64,000 nucleotides of DNA from Megaustenia siamemsis (GCA_032433765.1 JAVIAB010000059.1:58965103-59029102); one strand, 5' to 3'; counted from the stretch's first letter, positions 50,591 through 62,312 are shown. Notes: generated from the sequence alone by a model not told the origin. A program made the numbers and translations.

Positions 50591-50895
50591 GCGAGTCATC
50601 ATCATTGCACTCCGAACATGTCCATAGGTGCTCAGATCCCCACTTCAGCAAGTCACGCAGTGTCCAGCGACTGACCACTCCAATTCGTGTTGTTTGATAA
50701 GTCTTCTTACACTTCCAATAAGTTTCTCATTTCTGGCTGTGCCCATCTTAACTCCCATCTCTTTCATCGGAAGGAGTGATGTGGATATGTGGTTGTCGAA
50801 GTCATGTGCTCTTCCCGTATCTCGGAGGGCACTAAGATGTCCGCCTGATCCATTGGTTGACCGTCCTCAACGACAGCGCAGCTAGCCAACCTAGT
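50560..50895 (-). mobile_element. LINE family E, RNase H region and 3' end
   Basis: Matches 6125-6455: GCTAGCTGCGCTGTCGTTGA encodes LASCAVVE on the minus strand. The same 3' end carries a TTGAGTTATTGAGTTATT tail. Frameshifted near 50835. Confidence 0.65.
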
Positions 50896-51480
50896 TATTT
50901 GAGAAGCGTTTCAAGTTGCATTCACAAGTTTTGTGCACCAGAGAACATTAGAAAGTAGATTGAAAACAGCATTGAATATGTCAAGACATAGATCGAATAG
51001 CAAGTGTAAAGTAAAACGAGTTGTAATATTTTGATAGAGTAAGCAAACTTTCTTAATCACTCATTATTGACTACTTATGTCATGTCAAGACAGTGTTTGT
51101 ATGTCTTGTTGTGATCTATTTTTAATAACTATGAACATATACACAATATTGTATGTATATAATACCAATATACAATTATAACAAAATTTAAAAAAAAGAG
51201 TTACTGAAAGCGTCCAGAAAGGACGGTAATTAGAATAATCTGCAACGGAACATTAGTATAATATTATAATTATATAAATATCATGGGATGCATAAAAGTA
51301 TGATCTATCAAAAAATGAATAAATTTGCAGTAACAATAATTTATATATTATGAAATTAAATAGCAAGAAAATGCACCATCACAAAACGGGATATTTAAAA
51401 ATAAAAGAAAACCTGCTGGAAAGAAGTTAATACGTTATAAAGATATACAAGTATATTTTTAGAATATTACAGTAAATGGG
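50896..51480. other. AT-rich unassigned sequence
   Basis: No gene or clear repeat. Confidence 0.3.
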
Positions 51481-51481
51481 T

Positions 51482-52035
51482 ATCATCGTGTGCTATGCCG
51501 GTTAGCGAAGACAATCACGTCCTTCCTCAATTCTCCGTCCAACGTGCATAGTATCAGTTCTATTGTTTACTGTTTACCATGTATGACATCATCATCATGA
51601 GCCGTACCGATTAGCGTAGACAATCACGTCCTTCCATATCTTCTATCCACAGTGCATCGTATGAGTTCTGTTGTTATCTGTTTACCATGTATGACATCAT
51701 CATCATGAGCCGTACCGATTAGCGTAGACAATCACGTCCTTCCATATCTTCTATCCACAGTGCATCGTATCAGTTCTGTTGTTATCTGTTTTCCATGCCA
51801 TGGCACCAAGCTACCCAGTATCTTCTCTCTTTGTTGTCCGCGATCTCGCACTTCCTGTATTTTGCAAGATGTAACCAAGTAGTACAATTTTCCTTTTGTC
51901 ATGAAATTTTTTTTAATTTGTTGATTATTTCTTTCTGATGTTCTTTAACTATCTTTTTTTGTTTGCCTTTTGAGAATATCATTGTTCGTCTTTTTAGCTG
52001 TCTAATGAACTCTCAACATTCTGCTGCAAAGGATA
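51482..52035 (-). mobile_element. LINE family B2 with tandemly triplicated 3' end
   Basis: Three near-copies of the 3' terminal segment start at 51482, 51588 and 51696 (periods 106 and 108). Each begins ATCATC and includes AGACAATCACGTCCTTCC and GTGCATCGTATSAGTTCTGT. The rest of the fragment continues to the KTNNDI and RRML-like region near 52020. Confidence 0.75.
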
Positions 52036-52221
52036 ATACATGAAAAAAGAAAAAAGAATAGAAGTATAAATGAGAAAATTAATGGAAATGATTAAAATAG
52101 TGAGATAGAAACATCATACATCAGAACTTATAAAGAAATCAGTAGAGACTATTCGTAGGGTATGGACGATTTTGACATAGTGATTTATGTATGTGTCGAA
52201 GATGATAGCGTATAGAAGAGA

Positions 52222-52258
<37 letters not shown>

Positions 52259-52333
52259 AGAGTGGTGTACACGATAAAGGTAACAGAGCCAACACCATTA
52301 AGTATCATTTTTGCAGAAGGTTGTAATTATGTA
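52036..52333. repeat. Spacer with (GA)n microsatellite
   Basis: A GA run at about 52219-52262, otherwise unassigned AT-rich DNA. Confidence 0.6.
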
Positions 52334-52589
52334 AGTAGAAAAGTAAATAGCCCCCGTCACGCCAAGTGGCGTATAGGGAATATTCACTAGTGAACATAAA
52401 TTGTACAGACCTTCACCACATGATTTTTGTGGTAATGTGGTCGGTATTACTCCCGTGCCGCTTTACTTACCCTAAAAATATCAGGTAACCATTTATGGTT
52501 GGGTGAACCCGGAAGCCGTCGATTGGGATCGAATCTTACATCTTGACCTTTGTAGTCCAGTTCACTAACCACTGAGCTATCGCGGCTCA
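52334..52589 (-). mobile_element. SINE family 1 with 12-bp TSD
   Basis: The minus strand has A box GATAGCTCAGTGGTTAG, B box GATTCGATCCC and the tail CGCCACTTGGCGTGACGGGG. Identical direct repeats TGTAATTATGTA lie at 52322-52333 and 52590-52601. Confidence 0.9.
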
Positions 52590-52789
52590 TGTAATTATGT
52601 ACCTCCACAAAAATATGTATTTATAGATTGTATTAGTTGTGTTGTTGTCATTCTGCTCTACAATTCTTTTAAGCTCTTGTATCTTTGTTTTCTTTCTTTC
52701 ACACTGTCTCTTCTCCTGATAATGATTCCCTAGTTTACTTAATTTCTTCCTTCGCTGCTGCATTTTAGTGCAGATGCAAAATGTAATGT

Positions 52790-53350
52790 TTGAGCCAAAG
52801 ATCTTTTATATACCATTGGTTTTCAACGTTTACTCCTCAACCAATCGTCTTCAAGGTCTGTATTTCCCCCCCCCCCCCCGAGTACCGTTGCTCCTGCAGG
52901 ACGAAATCGCTGACATGATCATCGGAATACAGGTCAATATGGCGAATAGGCGGCAAGAACCACTGAGGCTCACTCTCAAGAGTGTTCCTCATTGCAGTTT
53001 CATCATATCCCAAGTCCGGCTGGGTACCAGAGCTTCTGAGTTTAGTGCTCTGTGCACACCGTGAGCTGTGTTTTTCATCCGGATTGTTTTTCGACATTCC
53101 GATTTCTTAAAATGAATGATGATATCGTATGACGAAGGACAGTGCAGCTGCTCTCACTTTCGGTGCGTCTTCGTCTAATGTCTTTTGGCATGTGCTGTAG
53201 CTGTTGTGATGGGGACTGCATCTGCGTTTCATTGTTTGGATACTTCAATAAGCTGAGTTTTAATTCGGATGATTCCACTGGCACGGGCGGTTAAGCAACT
53301 ATGGATTTTAATTCTTTTGTAGTGATACCGGGGCCTTCGACTAACCATAA
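52790..53350 (-). repeat. Dispersed coding-like repeat Q, copy 3 (best frame)
   Basis: On the minus strand it runs from CCCCGGTATCACTACA at 53335 and reads PPVPVESSELKLSLLKYPNN, then HMPKDIRRRRTESESSCTVL. After a stop it has an 86-codon frame (53097-52837) containing KHSSRCAQSTKLRSSGTQPD, LESEPQWFLPPIRHIDLYSD and DHVSDFVLQEQRYSG. A poly-C (poly-G on this strand) expansion at 52868-52880 then shifts the frame away from the KYRP stop seen in copy 1. No known domain recognised. Confidence 0.6.
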
Positions 53351-53620
53351 CCATAATCAAAATCACTAACATAGAATTATAGAAAAGCACCAGTCAAATA
53401 CCAATGGATAAAGAGATACAGCAAAGACGATAGTGCTGAATAGGACACACACTGCGTAAGCCAACTGAGAGTGTTACACAACAGGCCCTTTTTGAACCCC
53501 CATGGTAAAAGATAAAGAGAAATACCAAAATATTCTTAGAGAAGACAGATGGAAGCAGAGATGAAGATGATAAGGAAGACATGGAATTATATGAAAAGAA
53601 TGACAAGAACAAACGGCTTG

Positions 53621-54290
53621 GAAAGTGTTTGTTGAAGACATTGGCTCCACAGTGAGCTGAAAGTGTTTGTTGAAGACCTTGGAACACAGTGAGCTGAAAG
53701 TGTTTTGTTGAAGACCTTGGCTCCACAGTGAGCTGAAAGTGTTTGTTGAAGACCTTGGCTCCACAGTGAGCTGAAAGTGTTTGTTGAAGACCTTGGCTCC
53801 ACAGTGAGCTGAAAGTGATTGTTGAAGACCTTGGCTCCACAGTGAGCTGAAAGTGTTTGTTGAAGACCTTGGCTCCACATTGAGCTGAAAGTGTTTGTTG
53901 AAGACCTTGGCTCCACAGTGAGCTGAAAGTGTTTGTTGAAGACCTTGGGCCACAGTGAGTTGAAAGTGTTTGTTAAAGACCTTGGCTCCACAGTGAGCTG
54001 AAAGTGTTTGTTGAAGACCTTGGACCACAGTGAGCTGAAAGTGTTTGTTGAAGACCTTGGCTCCACAGTGAGCTTAAAGTGTTTGTTAAAGACCTTGGCT
54101 CCACAGTGAGCTGAAAGTGTTTGTTGAAGACCTTGGCTCCACAGTGAGCTGAAAGTGTTTGTTGAAGACCTTGACTCCACACTGAGCTGAAAGTGTTTGT
54201 TGAAGACCTTGGCTCCACAGTGAGCTTAAAGTGTTTGTTAAAGACCTTGGCTCCACATTGAGCTGAAAGTGTTTGTTGAAGACCTTTGCT
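53621..54290. repeat. 38-bp minisatellite, about 17-18 copies
   Basis: The unit contains GTTTGTTGAAGACCTTGGCT and CCACAGTGAGCTGAAAGT. A few copies lack the CT of GGCTCC or carry an extra T. Minus-strand frames with SSTNTFSSLWSQGLQQTL are repeat artefacts. Confidence 0.9.
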
Positions 54291-54576
54291 TCAAAGAGAA
54301 ATGAAAGGTAGAAGAAGAAGACCGTTGCTTTGAGTGGTAATGCTCACGAGTAGGATGTCATCTTACATATCAGAAACCAAATGACCTCTTCTTTCTCTTA
54401 TTCAGGAATGATGTTTTTAGGTTTAGTCCGTTACATAACCAGCACAATTTAAATACTTAATGTCATCATAAATATAATGAGAGTCAATAAAACACAGGGA
54501 AAAGTTGAACATGCCCTCAATGTAGTTTTACTTGGAATAAAACAAATCTCAAATGGAGTATTGCATTACTTGGATA

Positions 54577-55135
54577 TCATCATCAAGTACCGGCCTGCTG
54601 GCGTAGGTGATCATGTCTCTCCACAACTTTTGATTTCGACAGTTGTTTATCATTTCTGTTGTTGACCTTCTGCCAAACCATTATCTTAAGCTGTCTGGTA
54701 TCTTGTCTCTTTGCTTCCCTCTATCTCTTCGTCCCTCAATTTTTTTCAGTTGTTACAATATATTTCAGCTTTTCTTTTCTCATTACATGGCAAAAACAAA
54801 TGATGATTGTTTCTTCCTAATATTGGAAATTGGCTCTCGTTTTCCTTTGGCCTCTTTCAGAACGTTTTCATTACACTTCTTAGCTGTTCATGGTATTCTT
54901 AACATTCTTCTGTAAAACTCCATTTCTACAGTCTCCACTGATTTTCTTGTCTGTTGTCCTGTTGTCCATGATTCACATCCATATTTTAAGACTAGCTCTA
55001 CATAACATTTAAGAATTCTTTTTCTTGCTACTATTGTTAAAAATTGATTGCATCTTATCTTCATTTATCCTCATTTTTTTTGGAAAGCTGCAAATGCCTG
55101 GGCCATTCTGCATCTCACCTCTGTTGTACAACCTG
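54577..55135 (-). mobile_element. LINE family B, 3' fragment
   Basis: A minus-strand counterpart of 44519-45110, with the 3' end ATCATCATCAAGTACCGGCC, the EYIVTTEKN-like region, the RRMLRIP-like region and the CYVELVLKYGCESWT segment near 54960. It reaches the AFAAFQK-like region near 55100. Several shifts and stops. Confidence 0.75.
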
Positions 55136-55735
55136 GATATACAACTCTGAATTCGTCAGGATCGTTGCCATGACGATTACAAGATCCGACACCTGCATAA
55201 TCCTTTTGTTTTGTGTACAGAAATCTATATCTCTCCCCCCCCCTCCCCCCTATTTATCACAATGTGATGTCTATTCATTGTTCATATCCATACCAAAAAT
55301 TGACGATTGGACTTGACAAATACACAAAATTAAAACAAACAATTGGACACTTGAAAGTTAGCGTATAAATCTAGCAGTTACTTACATCTTCACAAAACTC
55401 AATTTCCTACAAACCTAATGTTGGATCGTAGCTGATAAGTTCAGATAAGAGCAACGTATTTTTTTTTTTACAACAGCTGCAGAGACCAATACAGTAGTTT
55501 TCAAATTATACCAACAGTCGTAACATTAAACAAATCAGTATAACAGTCACTGTATAATATAAGGATGGAAATAAAGAATACATTATGTGTATATGCATTT
55601 TAAAATAAATTTGATCATATATAAATATATAGCAGCAACATGCGAAATGAAATGTATAGCGATAATTGTAAACAAAACTAGATGGGGTAAACTTAGAAGT
55701 TAGGCCTTGCAAACAATAGTGAGTGTACCATCAGC
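55136..55735. other. Unassigned AT-rich sequence
   Basis: A C-rich run (55225-55250) and otherwise unremarkable DNA. No gene recognised. Confidence 0.3.
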
Positions 55736-55739
55736 AGTC

Positions 55740-57200
55740 GATATTAATGAACAAACAAAGAATCAAATGGTGTGGGGATCTAACCGCAATGATACTCATC
55801 CAGCCTGCAGCTCGAGCGTACTACATGAAAACATCCGACCAAAGAACATATAGTAAATCTAGAAAGAGATGGATAGGGCATATACATATATGTAGGCAAT
55901 CATCATACCAATATGGAAACAGAAAGGTAGCAAAAGAGACTGCAATCAATATAGAGGTATATCTCTTCTCAGCCATGTAGGAAAGCTATACGCCAAAATC
56001 TTGGAAAAAAGGCTGAGACCAATAATAGAACTACAGTTAAGCGATCCTAAAAATGGGGTTCCGAAAAAAAACAAACAGAGGATGTACCGACACACTATAC
56101 ACGCTAAAACAGCTTGCAGAAAAAACGACAGAACATAATCAAAACGTATACATAGCCTTCATTAACCAGGAAAAAAGCATTCGACAGAGTAAACAGAGAA
56201 CAACTGTGGGAGATACTAACAACATACGGAGTAAGCCAACATCTAACCAACCTAATTAAAAGTCTCTACGTCACCAGCAGCTGCAGGGTCTAAACAGAAG
56301 CAGGCTACACAGACCACTTCGAAGTTAGATCAGGTGTGCGTACTATCCCCCTTACTGTTTATTACATTCATGGACTATATATGCAAGCTAGCCAACCTAT
56401 CAGAGACAGAGGAGATCAACGAGCTTTTATTTGCAGACGATCAGGCACTAATACATGAAACAATAGAAGACCTACAAGAACACTTAAACAAACTGAACAT
56501 CTCAGGCACAAAATACAACATGAAAATCAACATCAACAAAACAGAAGTCATGAATGTCGCCAAAAATAAAGAGAACTTCAAAATGACTATAGTATGCAGA
56601 CAACTAAAACAAGTAGAGGAATTCAAATACCTAGGAAGTCTAATGACAAACGATATTTCTCAAACAGCAGAGATAGAATCAAGATGCAACAAAGCTTGTC
56701 AAATCATCGGAAAGTTATCACCACTACTGTCCAACAAGGAAATAACTCTAGAGGCAAAACGAGCACTATACAATACAATCTTCATCCCAACGTTGTGCTA
56801 CCAATGCCAGACCTGGACCCTAGATGCAAGAACAATAAGAAAAATAAGCTCTACAGAGATGAAATGTGTTAGACGAATGACAGGAAACAGTCTGAGAGAT
56901 AAGATCAGAAATGAAGAACTGAGAAAAAGCTAGGAATAGCCCCAGCTATAGAATATATGAGCAACAGATAAAACGGTTTGGCCACGTGACAAGGCAGAAA
57001 GAACAAAACACTACACAACGAGCCATCAACAAACGTTGTGAGAACACCAGACCCAAGGGTCGACCACGAAAAAGACGGGTCGATGGAATATTAGAAGCAC
57101 TAGGAAACATAACAGCAGCAGAGGCGAACAGAAGAGCAAAAGACCGCAAATTATATCTCCCCTCGACGCTGAAAGGCAGATGAGGAAGGAAAGCAGAAGA
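55740..57200 (+). mobile_element. LINE family C, longest copy, RT domain with FADD box
   Basis: It starts with the 3' tail of another LINE-like frame (NKQRIKWCGDLTAMILIQPA). The RT fingers and palm follow: YRGISLLSHVGKLYAKILEK, GFRKKTNRGCTDTLYTLKQL, FINQEKSI (decayed F-D-x-V-N-R), then an open frame 56334-56933 with SPLLFITFMDYICKLANLSE, the catalytic ELLFADDQALIHETIEDL, YNMKININKTEVMNVAKNK, FKYLGSLMTNDISQTAEI and LCYQCQTWTLDARTIRKIS. The terminal GHVTRQKEQ and GRPRKRRVDGILEAL follow. Upstream frameshifts (55980-56330) make it non-functional. Confidence 0.8.
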
Positions 57201-57204
57201 AGAT

Positions 57205-57241
57205 ATATATGTGTATAAATATATATATATATATATATATA
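57205..57241. repeat. (TA)n microsatellite
   Basis: A TA run immediately downstream of the LINE family C AAGAAG tail. Confidence 0.8.
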
Positions 57242-57257
57242 GTTTTACATCAATAGT

Positions 57258-57420
57258 AGAGTAGAGTTTAGTGAACTAGGCTGTTGAGAGCGGGGAGGGT
57301 AATTCATCCTGAGTCGACTGCTTCTAGGTTCACCCAGCTTTAGGGACTGTCAGATACTTTAATAGGGAAATAAAGACGTCACTGACGTAGCTCTAACAAC
57401 ATTGGGGATAAGTGTGAAGT
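57258..57420 (+). mobile_element. Degraded SINE family 1 relic
   Basis: GTTTAGTGAACTAGGCTGTT, TCATCCTGAGTCGACTGCTT and CTAGGTTCACCCAGCTTTAG parallel the head of SINE 1 in order (GTTAGTGAACTGGAC, GATCCCAACC..GGCTTC, GGGTTCACCTAGCCTTA). The A box is lost and no target duplication is visible. Confidence 0.45.
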
Positions 57421-57563
57421 TGGTCAACACGATACGAGCTTGAACAACATATGATGTACATACCATAGTCCTGAGAAGATGATCTCTTTTATTTCATTTC
57501 TTCTTGTTAGTTTCTTGTTCTTTGTTTTTATCAGTCAAAATTGGGCTAGTCTGTGTGTATACT

Positions 57564-57770
57564 GTCATATATAAAACAAGAAATTACTTGCCTAACAGTT
57601 GTGCCAAAGGTTATATATAAAACAAGAAATTACTTGCCTAACAGTTGTGCCAATGATCATATATAAAACAAGAACTTACTTGCCTAACAGTTGTGCCAAT
57701 GGTCATATATAAAACACGAAATTACTTGCCTATCAGTTATACCTATGGTCACATATGAAACAAAAGATTA
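57564..57770. repeat. 46-bp minisatellite, about 4 copies
   Basis: The unit contains TATATAAAACAAGAAATTAC, TTGCCTAACAGTTGTGCC and AATGGTCA. The fourth copy is more divergent. Confidence 0.85.
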
Positions 57771-57854
57771 CTTCTCTTTCGGTGGTCTTCCTTCACATTT
57801 TGCAAGGGGTTTTTTGCTGTGATAGTTGTCTCTGTTAGAAAAAAAGGTTTACCA

Positions 57855-58535
57855 TTATAAAAAGTCGTCCAATTGCGACAATCGCTCCCGTGTACACACA
57901 CAACCACCGGCCATCATACTGACCTCTAGCAACAGCGTTGACTCCAACCGCAGGCAACAACTTCCATGACTAACTAAGTACGAACCTTCCTTCATTTGAT
58001 GCGTGACCATTAGAGCGAGCACTCCCCTCCCTTTCATGTCGTGCCATGACTATCTAGGCACGCTCCTCCCTTCATTTGCTCCCATTACCAGTTCTAACAC
58101 TCTCCTACACCTCCAACATATGCTATCATAACGACGAGATCACTGATCGATGCCCCGTTTGTAGTATCGGGAGAACACAAACCTTGACTAAATCAGATCG
58201 TAAACTCTTCGTTCATGTCAGAGATTTGAACCAACTCCCACATTTGATGTCATGAATAACAAGGTCACAATTGGTGACGTTAGTCTCTAGCGGTATATAC
58301 ACACACCTACCTCCATTCCCCCATTAAGTGCACAGCCGGTTTCATTTTGTGCACGTGATAACAACGAAACCCGCACATTTTGCTGCAATAACATGCATCT
58401 TGCCTTTATTTGATGCGTGACCATTAGAGAGAGAGAAAGCACTCCCCCCCCCCCCCCCTCTTTCATTTGGTGGGATGACTAACTAGGAACGAACCTTCCT
58501 TCATTTGATGCACAACCATTAGAGAGAGCGACCCC
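57855..58535. repeat. Long-unit relatives of the 39-bp minisatellite
   Basis: Composite units share CTTCATTTGATGCGTGACCA, ATTAGAG and CCCTCCCTTTCATGTSGTGC blocks (near 57990, 58405 and 58500) with TTATAGG or CTAACTAGG links. They contain the 39-bp unit as one part. A poly-C run lies at 58446-58460. This seems to be the older form from which the 39-bp array expanded. Confidence 0.6.
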
Positions 58536-59674
58536 CCTCCCTTTCATGTGGTGCCATGACTATCTAGGCACGCACCTCCCTTTCATGTGGTGCCATGACT
58601 ATCTAGCCACGCACCTCCCTTTCATATGGTGCCATGACTATCTAGGCACGCACCTCCCTTTCATGTGGTGCCATGACTATCTAGGCCTGCACCTCCCTTT
58701 CATGTGGTGCCATGACTATCTAGGCACGCACCTCCCTTTCATGTGGTGCCATGACTATCTAGGCACGCACCTCCCTTTCATGTGGTGCCATGACTATCTA
58801 GGCACGCACCTCCCTTTCATGTGGTGCCATGACTATCTAGGCACGCACCTCCCTTTCATGTGGTGCCATGACTATCTTGGCACGCACCTCCCTTTCATGT
58901 GGTGCCATGACTATCTAGGCACGCACCTCCCTTTCATGTGGTGCCATGACTATCTAGCCACGCACCTCCCTTTCATGTGGTGGCATGACTATCTAGGCAC
59001 GCACCTCCCTTTCATGTGGTGCCATGACTATCTAGGCACGCACCTCCCTTTCATGTGGTGCCATGACTATCTAGGCACGCACCTCCCTTTCATGTGGTGC
59101 CATGACTATCTAGGCACGCACCTCCCTTTCATGTGGTGCCATGACTATCTTGGCACGCACCTCCCTTTCATGTGGTGCCATGACTATCTAGGCACGCACC
59201 TCCCTTTCATGTGGTGCCATGACTATCTAGCCACGCACCTCCCTTTCATGTGGTGGCATGACTATCTAGGCACGCACCTCCCTTTCATGTGGTGCCATGA
59301 CTATCTAGGCCTGCACCTCCCTTTCATGTGGTGCCATGACTATCTTGGCACGCACCTCCCTTTCATGTGGTGCCATGACTATCTAGGCACGCACCTCCCT
59401 TTCATGTGGTGCCATGACTATCTTGGCACGCACCTCCCTTTCATGTGGTGCCATGACTATCTAGGCACGCACCTCCCTTTCATGTGGTGCCATGACTATC
59501 TAGGCCTGCACCTCCCTTTCATGTGGTGCCATGACTATCTTGGCACGCACCTCCCTTTCATGTGGTGCCATGACTATCTAGGCACGCACCTCCCTTTCAT
59601 GTGGTGCCATGACTATCTAGGCACGCACCTCCCTTTCATGTGGTGCCATGACTATCTAGGCACGCACCTCCCTT
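58536..59674. repeat. 39-bp minisatellite, about 29 copies
   Basis: The unit contains CCTCCCTTTCATGTGGTGCC and ATGACTATCTAGGCACGCA. Sub-types GGCCTGCA, AGCCACGCA, CTTGGCACG and TGGTGGCATG recur as blocks (58900-59000 matches 59200-59260). A plus-strand frame of 443 codons (58546-59877, repeating MWCHDYLGTHLPF) exists only because 39 is 13 codons. No signal peptide, domain or conserved codon bias supports a protein. Confidence 0.95.
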
Positions 59675-59812
59675 CATTTTCTCCAATTACCAGTACTAAA
59701 CCCTCCTACACCTCCAACATTTACTGTTATAATGCGTTGTCCATTGCTGCTATATATTTTCCTATCTCTCTGTCAAGTCACTGCCGTTTTTTTGTCAAAG
59801 ATATGATGAGCA

Positions 59813-60265
59813 TTATCCCATTTCATCCAAATATACAGTGTCGTTGCCTTCCATCCTTCTCTCTTGAATCTGCCTGAGGTATTTACTCCAATAAGCAATC
59901 AATTGTGGATCGTCACAAACAATGTTCATGCCACTTGTAGATTTTCGAAAAGTCAGACCAATCAACGCTTTATACATACAAGAACAATTGTATACTGATT
60001 CTAACTTAACTTTCAGTTTGTGAAGAGAACAAGTTGATTTGCCTGAAACATTTTCAAAAACCTCACATGCTAACAACATCTTGGCCAAACTCATCTATTT
60101 TTTCTTTGTTTCCTAGATTGATTGTAGCTTTTATTTTCACATTCAAAACCTTGTCTTATCCACCGGATAAAATATCTTCAATCTGCATTCAGCGCGTGCT
60201 GTGATCTCTTCTTGGTTCTTCTGATATAACTGGCCCCTCTTATCTCCCTTGCAAAAGTGTCTATA
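59813..60265 (-). pseudogene. Related DDE transposase, N-terminal remnant
   Basis: The minus frame reads MSLAKMLLACEVFENVSGKS, SLHKLKVKLESVYNCSCMYK, GLTFRKSTSGMNIVCDDPQ, YWSKYLRQIQERRMEGNDTV and the first catalytic motif YLDEMG. It aligns in order with the 45879 element's transposase (TFRKYSNGRNIICEKPHI, SKYLREVKEV, DIVYLDETW). A stop follows directly after the first D motif, and the second D and E are absent. Traces of the N-terminus extend to about 60265. I could not find TIRs. Confidence 0.65.
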
Positions 60266-60424
60266 GAATATTAAAGTTATTATTTGCATAGTGATCAATG
60301 TATACTTTAAATTCATTATGATTTTAAAAATTTAGATAGCTCACTATCTGAAAAAATATACTTTGTTTTCTGATAAGCTTTTACTATGAGTATTAACAAC
60401 GTCACCATTGATGAAAAATGTGCT

Positions 60425-60700
60425 AAGACCCCAACAATCATGTCGATGCTCTCAGCCGAAGACTAAGATGACTGGGACACGTTCAGCGAATGGAATAAAA
60501 AGGCATCCCTAAGCAAATACTATATGGTGAACTAATACACGGAAAAAGACAAATCGGCAGACCTAATCTACGATATTGAGATATCTGTAAATCATCTGTG
60601 AATGACTTCTCCATCTGTTAAAATGACTGGGAACATATGGCAAATGTCGCACATCATGGAGAGCACGTATAAGGAATGGTATAACATCAATTGAGACCAT
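60425..60700 (+). mobile_element. LINE family G, 3' end fragment
   Basis: Reads around RWLGHVQRM-like sequence near 60460, then GIPKQILYGELIHGKRQIGR and RPNLRYRDICKSSVNDF with shifts. This is the typical end of a non-LTR element ORF and is related to 32575-32795. Confidence 0.55.
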
Positions 60701-61186
60701 TTTTGTACATGAGATAAAAACGTTGGTTTATGAAGAAAAAAAACAAGTAAGCCGTAAAATGTAATGAAAAAACATAAGCCTTAGGGAAACAACTTAATAC
60801 CTGACAATGCTATTGTATAGGCAAAATGGTGTGAACAAAAATATAATCAGTTGTACATATAGCACATACAAGCGCAGACGGACATACATCATTTTTGTAT
60901 ATCAGCGACGAATTACTTTTCTGGTTCGTGTTTTCCGTTTTTACATTTCAATCAAACATTGATGTATACAACACACGGTGTTTGACATTCTGCTAACATA
61001 TGTCATTTATTTAATGATTTAATGTTATTAAAGCAACATTAATATGCTCATCTTTACTTGATGCTTTTTTTTACCCTGATACTGGTATCTGTACTTGTAA
61101 TTCTCTACTTCTATGTGAACAAGCGGTTCAAATCATTCGGAATTATTGTATTATTTAGTTTTGTATTTAGATACATATCAAATTAA
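60701..61186. other. Unassigned AT-rich sequence
   Basis: No gene or repeat recognised. Confidence 0.3.
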
Positions 61187-61800
61187 TCATCTACAAATCA
61201 TCTAGATTGGCCATCGACAAATCATCTAGATAGGTCATCTACAAATCATCTAGATTGGTCATCTACAATTCATCTAGATTGGTCATATACAAATCATCTA
61301 GATTGGTCATATACAAATCATCTAGATTGGTCATATACAAATCATCTAGATTGGTCATCTACAATTCATCTAGATTGGTCATATACAAATCATCTAGATT
61401 GGTCATATACAAATCATCTAGATTGGTCATATACAAATCATCTAGATTGGCCATCTACAAATCATCTAGATTGGTCATATACAAATCATCTAGATTGGTC
61501 ATCTACAAATCATCTAGATTGGTCATATACAAATCATCTAGATTGGTCATCTACAAGTCATCTAGATTGGTCATCTACAAATCATCTAGATTGCTCATCT
61601 ACAAATTATCTAGATTGGCCATCTACAAATCATCTAGATTGGTCATCTACAAATCATCTAGATTGGTCATCTACAAATCATCTAGATTGGTCATTTACAA
61701 ATCATCTAGATTGGCCATCTACAAATCATCTAGACTGGTCATCTACAAATCATCTAGATTGGTCATCTACAAATAATCTAGATTGGCCATCTACAAATTG
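61187..61800. repeat. 24-bp minisatellite, about 25 copies
   Basis: The unit is made of TCATCTAGATTGGTCAT and MTACAAA. It alternates TCATATACAAA and TCATCTACAAA sub-types, with rarer GGCCATC. Every unit carries TCTAGA. A 173-codon frame (VIYKSSRL repeats) is a by-product of 24 = 8 codons. Confidence 0.95.
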
Positions 61801-61814
61801 ATTCTATCATCTAC

Positions 61815-62290
61815 TATACAATACAATCATCCCAACGTTGTGCTACAAATGCCAGTCCTGGACCCTAGATGCAAGAACAATATGAAAAATAGCCTCTACT
61901 GAGATGAAATGCGTCAGACGAATGACAGGAACAGTCTGACAGATGAAATCAGAAATGAAGAGTTGAGAAAGAAAAGCCAGGAATAGCCCCCATCAAAGAA
62001 TATATAAAGAAACAAAAGATAAAATGGTTTGGCCACGTGACACGACAGAAAGATCAAAACACAACACAATGAACCCTAAATAAACGTCGCGAGAACACCA
62101 GACCCAAAGGTCGACCACGAAAAAGATGGATCGACGGAATACTAGAAGCACTAGGAAACATAACAGCAGCAGAGGCGAACAGAAGTGCAAAAGACCGCAA
62201 ATTATATCTCCCTTTGTCACTGAAAGGCAAACGAGGAAGGATAGCAGAAGAAGAAGAAGTAGAAGAAGAAGAAGTAGAAGATGAAGATCT
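61815..62290 (+). mobile_element. LINE family C, 3' fragment
   Basis: The plus strand from ATACAATCATCCCAACGTTG parallels 56775-57190: KCVRRMTGTV-like, WFGHVTRQKDQ, GRPRKRWIDGILEALGNI, then the TGAAAGGCAAACGAGGAAGG end and an (AAGAAG) tail. It ends about 25 bp before the stop of LRR gene D. Confidence 0.75.
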
Positions 62291-62312
62291 ACTAATAATA
62301 GCAAAATGGATC

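Noticed and set aside
53394..54218. Minus-strand frames with SSTNTFSSLWSQGLQQ repeats as a secreted or structural protein
   Set aside because: Several overlapping frames in different phases all arise from the 38-bp array; the unit is not a multiple of three.
58546..59877. 443-codon frame as a gene
   Set aside because: The unit length is 13 codons, so the frame follows from the repeat. No signal peptide or domain; the non-repeat end (59680-59877) overlaps unrelated sequence.
61255..61776. 173-codon frame with KSSRLVIY repeats
   Set aside because: A product of the 24-bp minisatellite.
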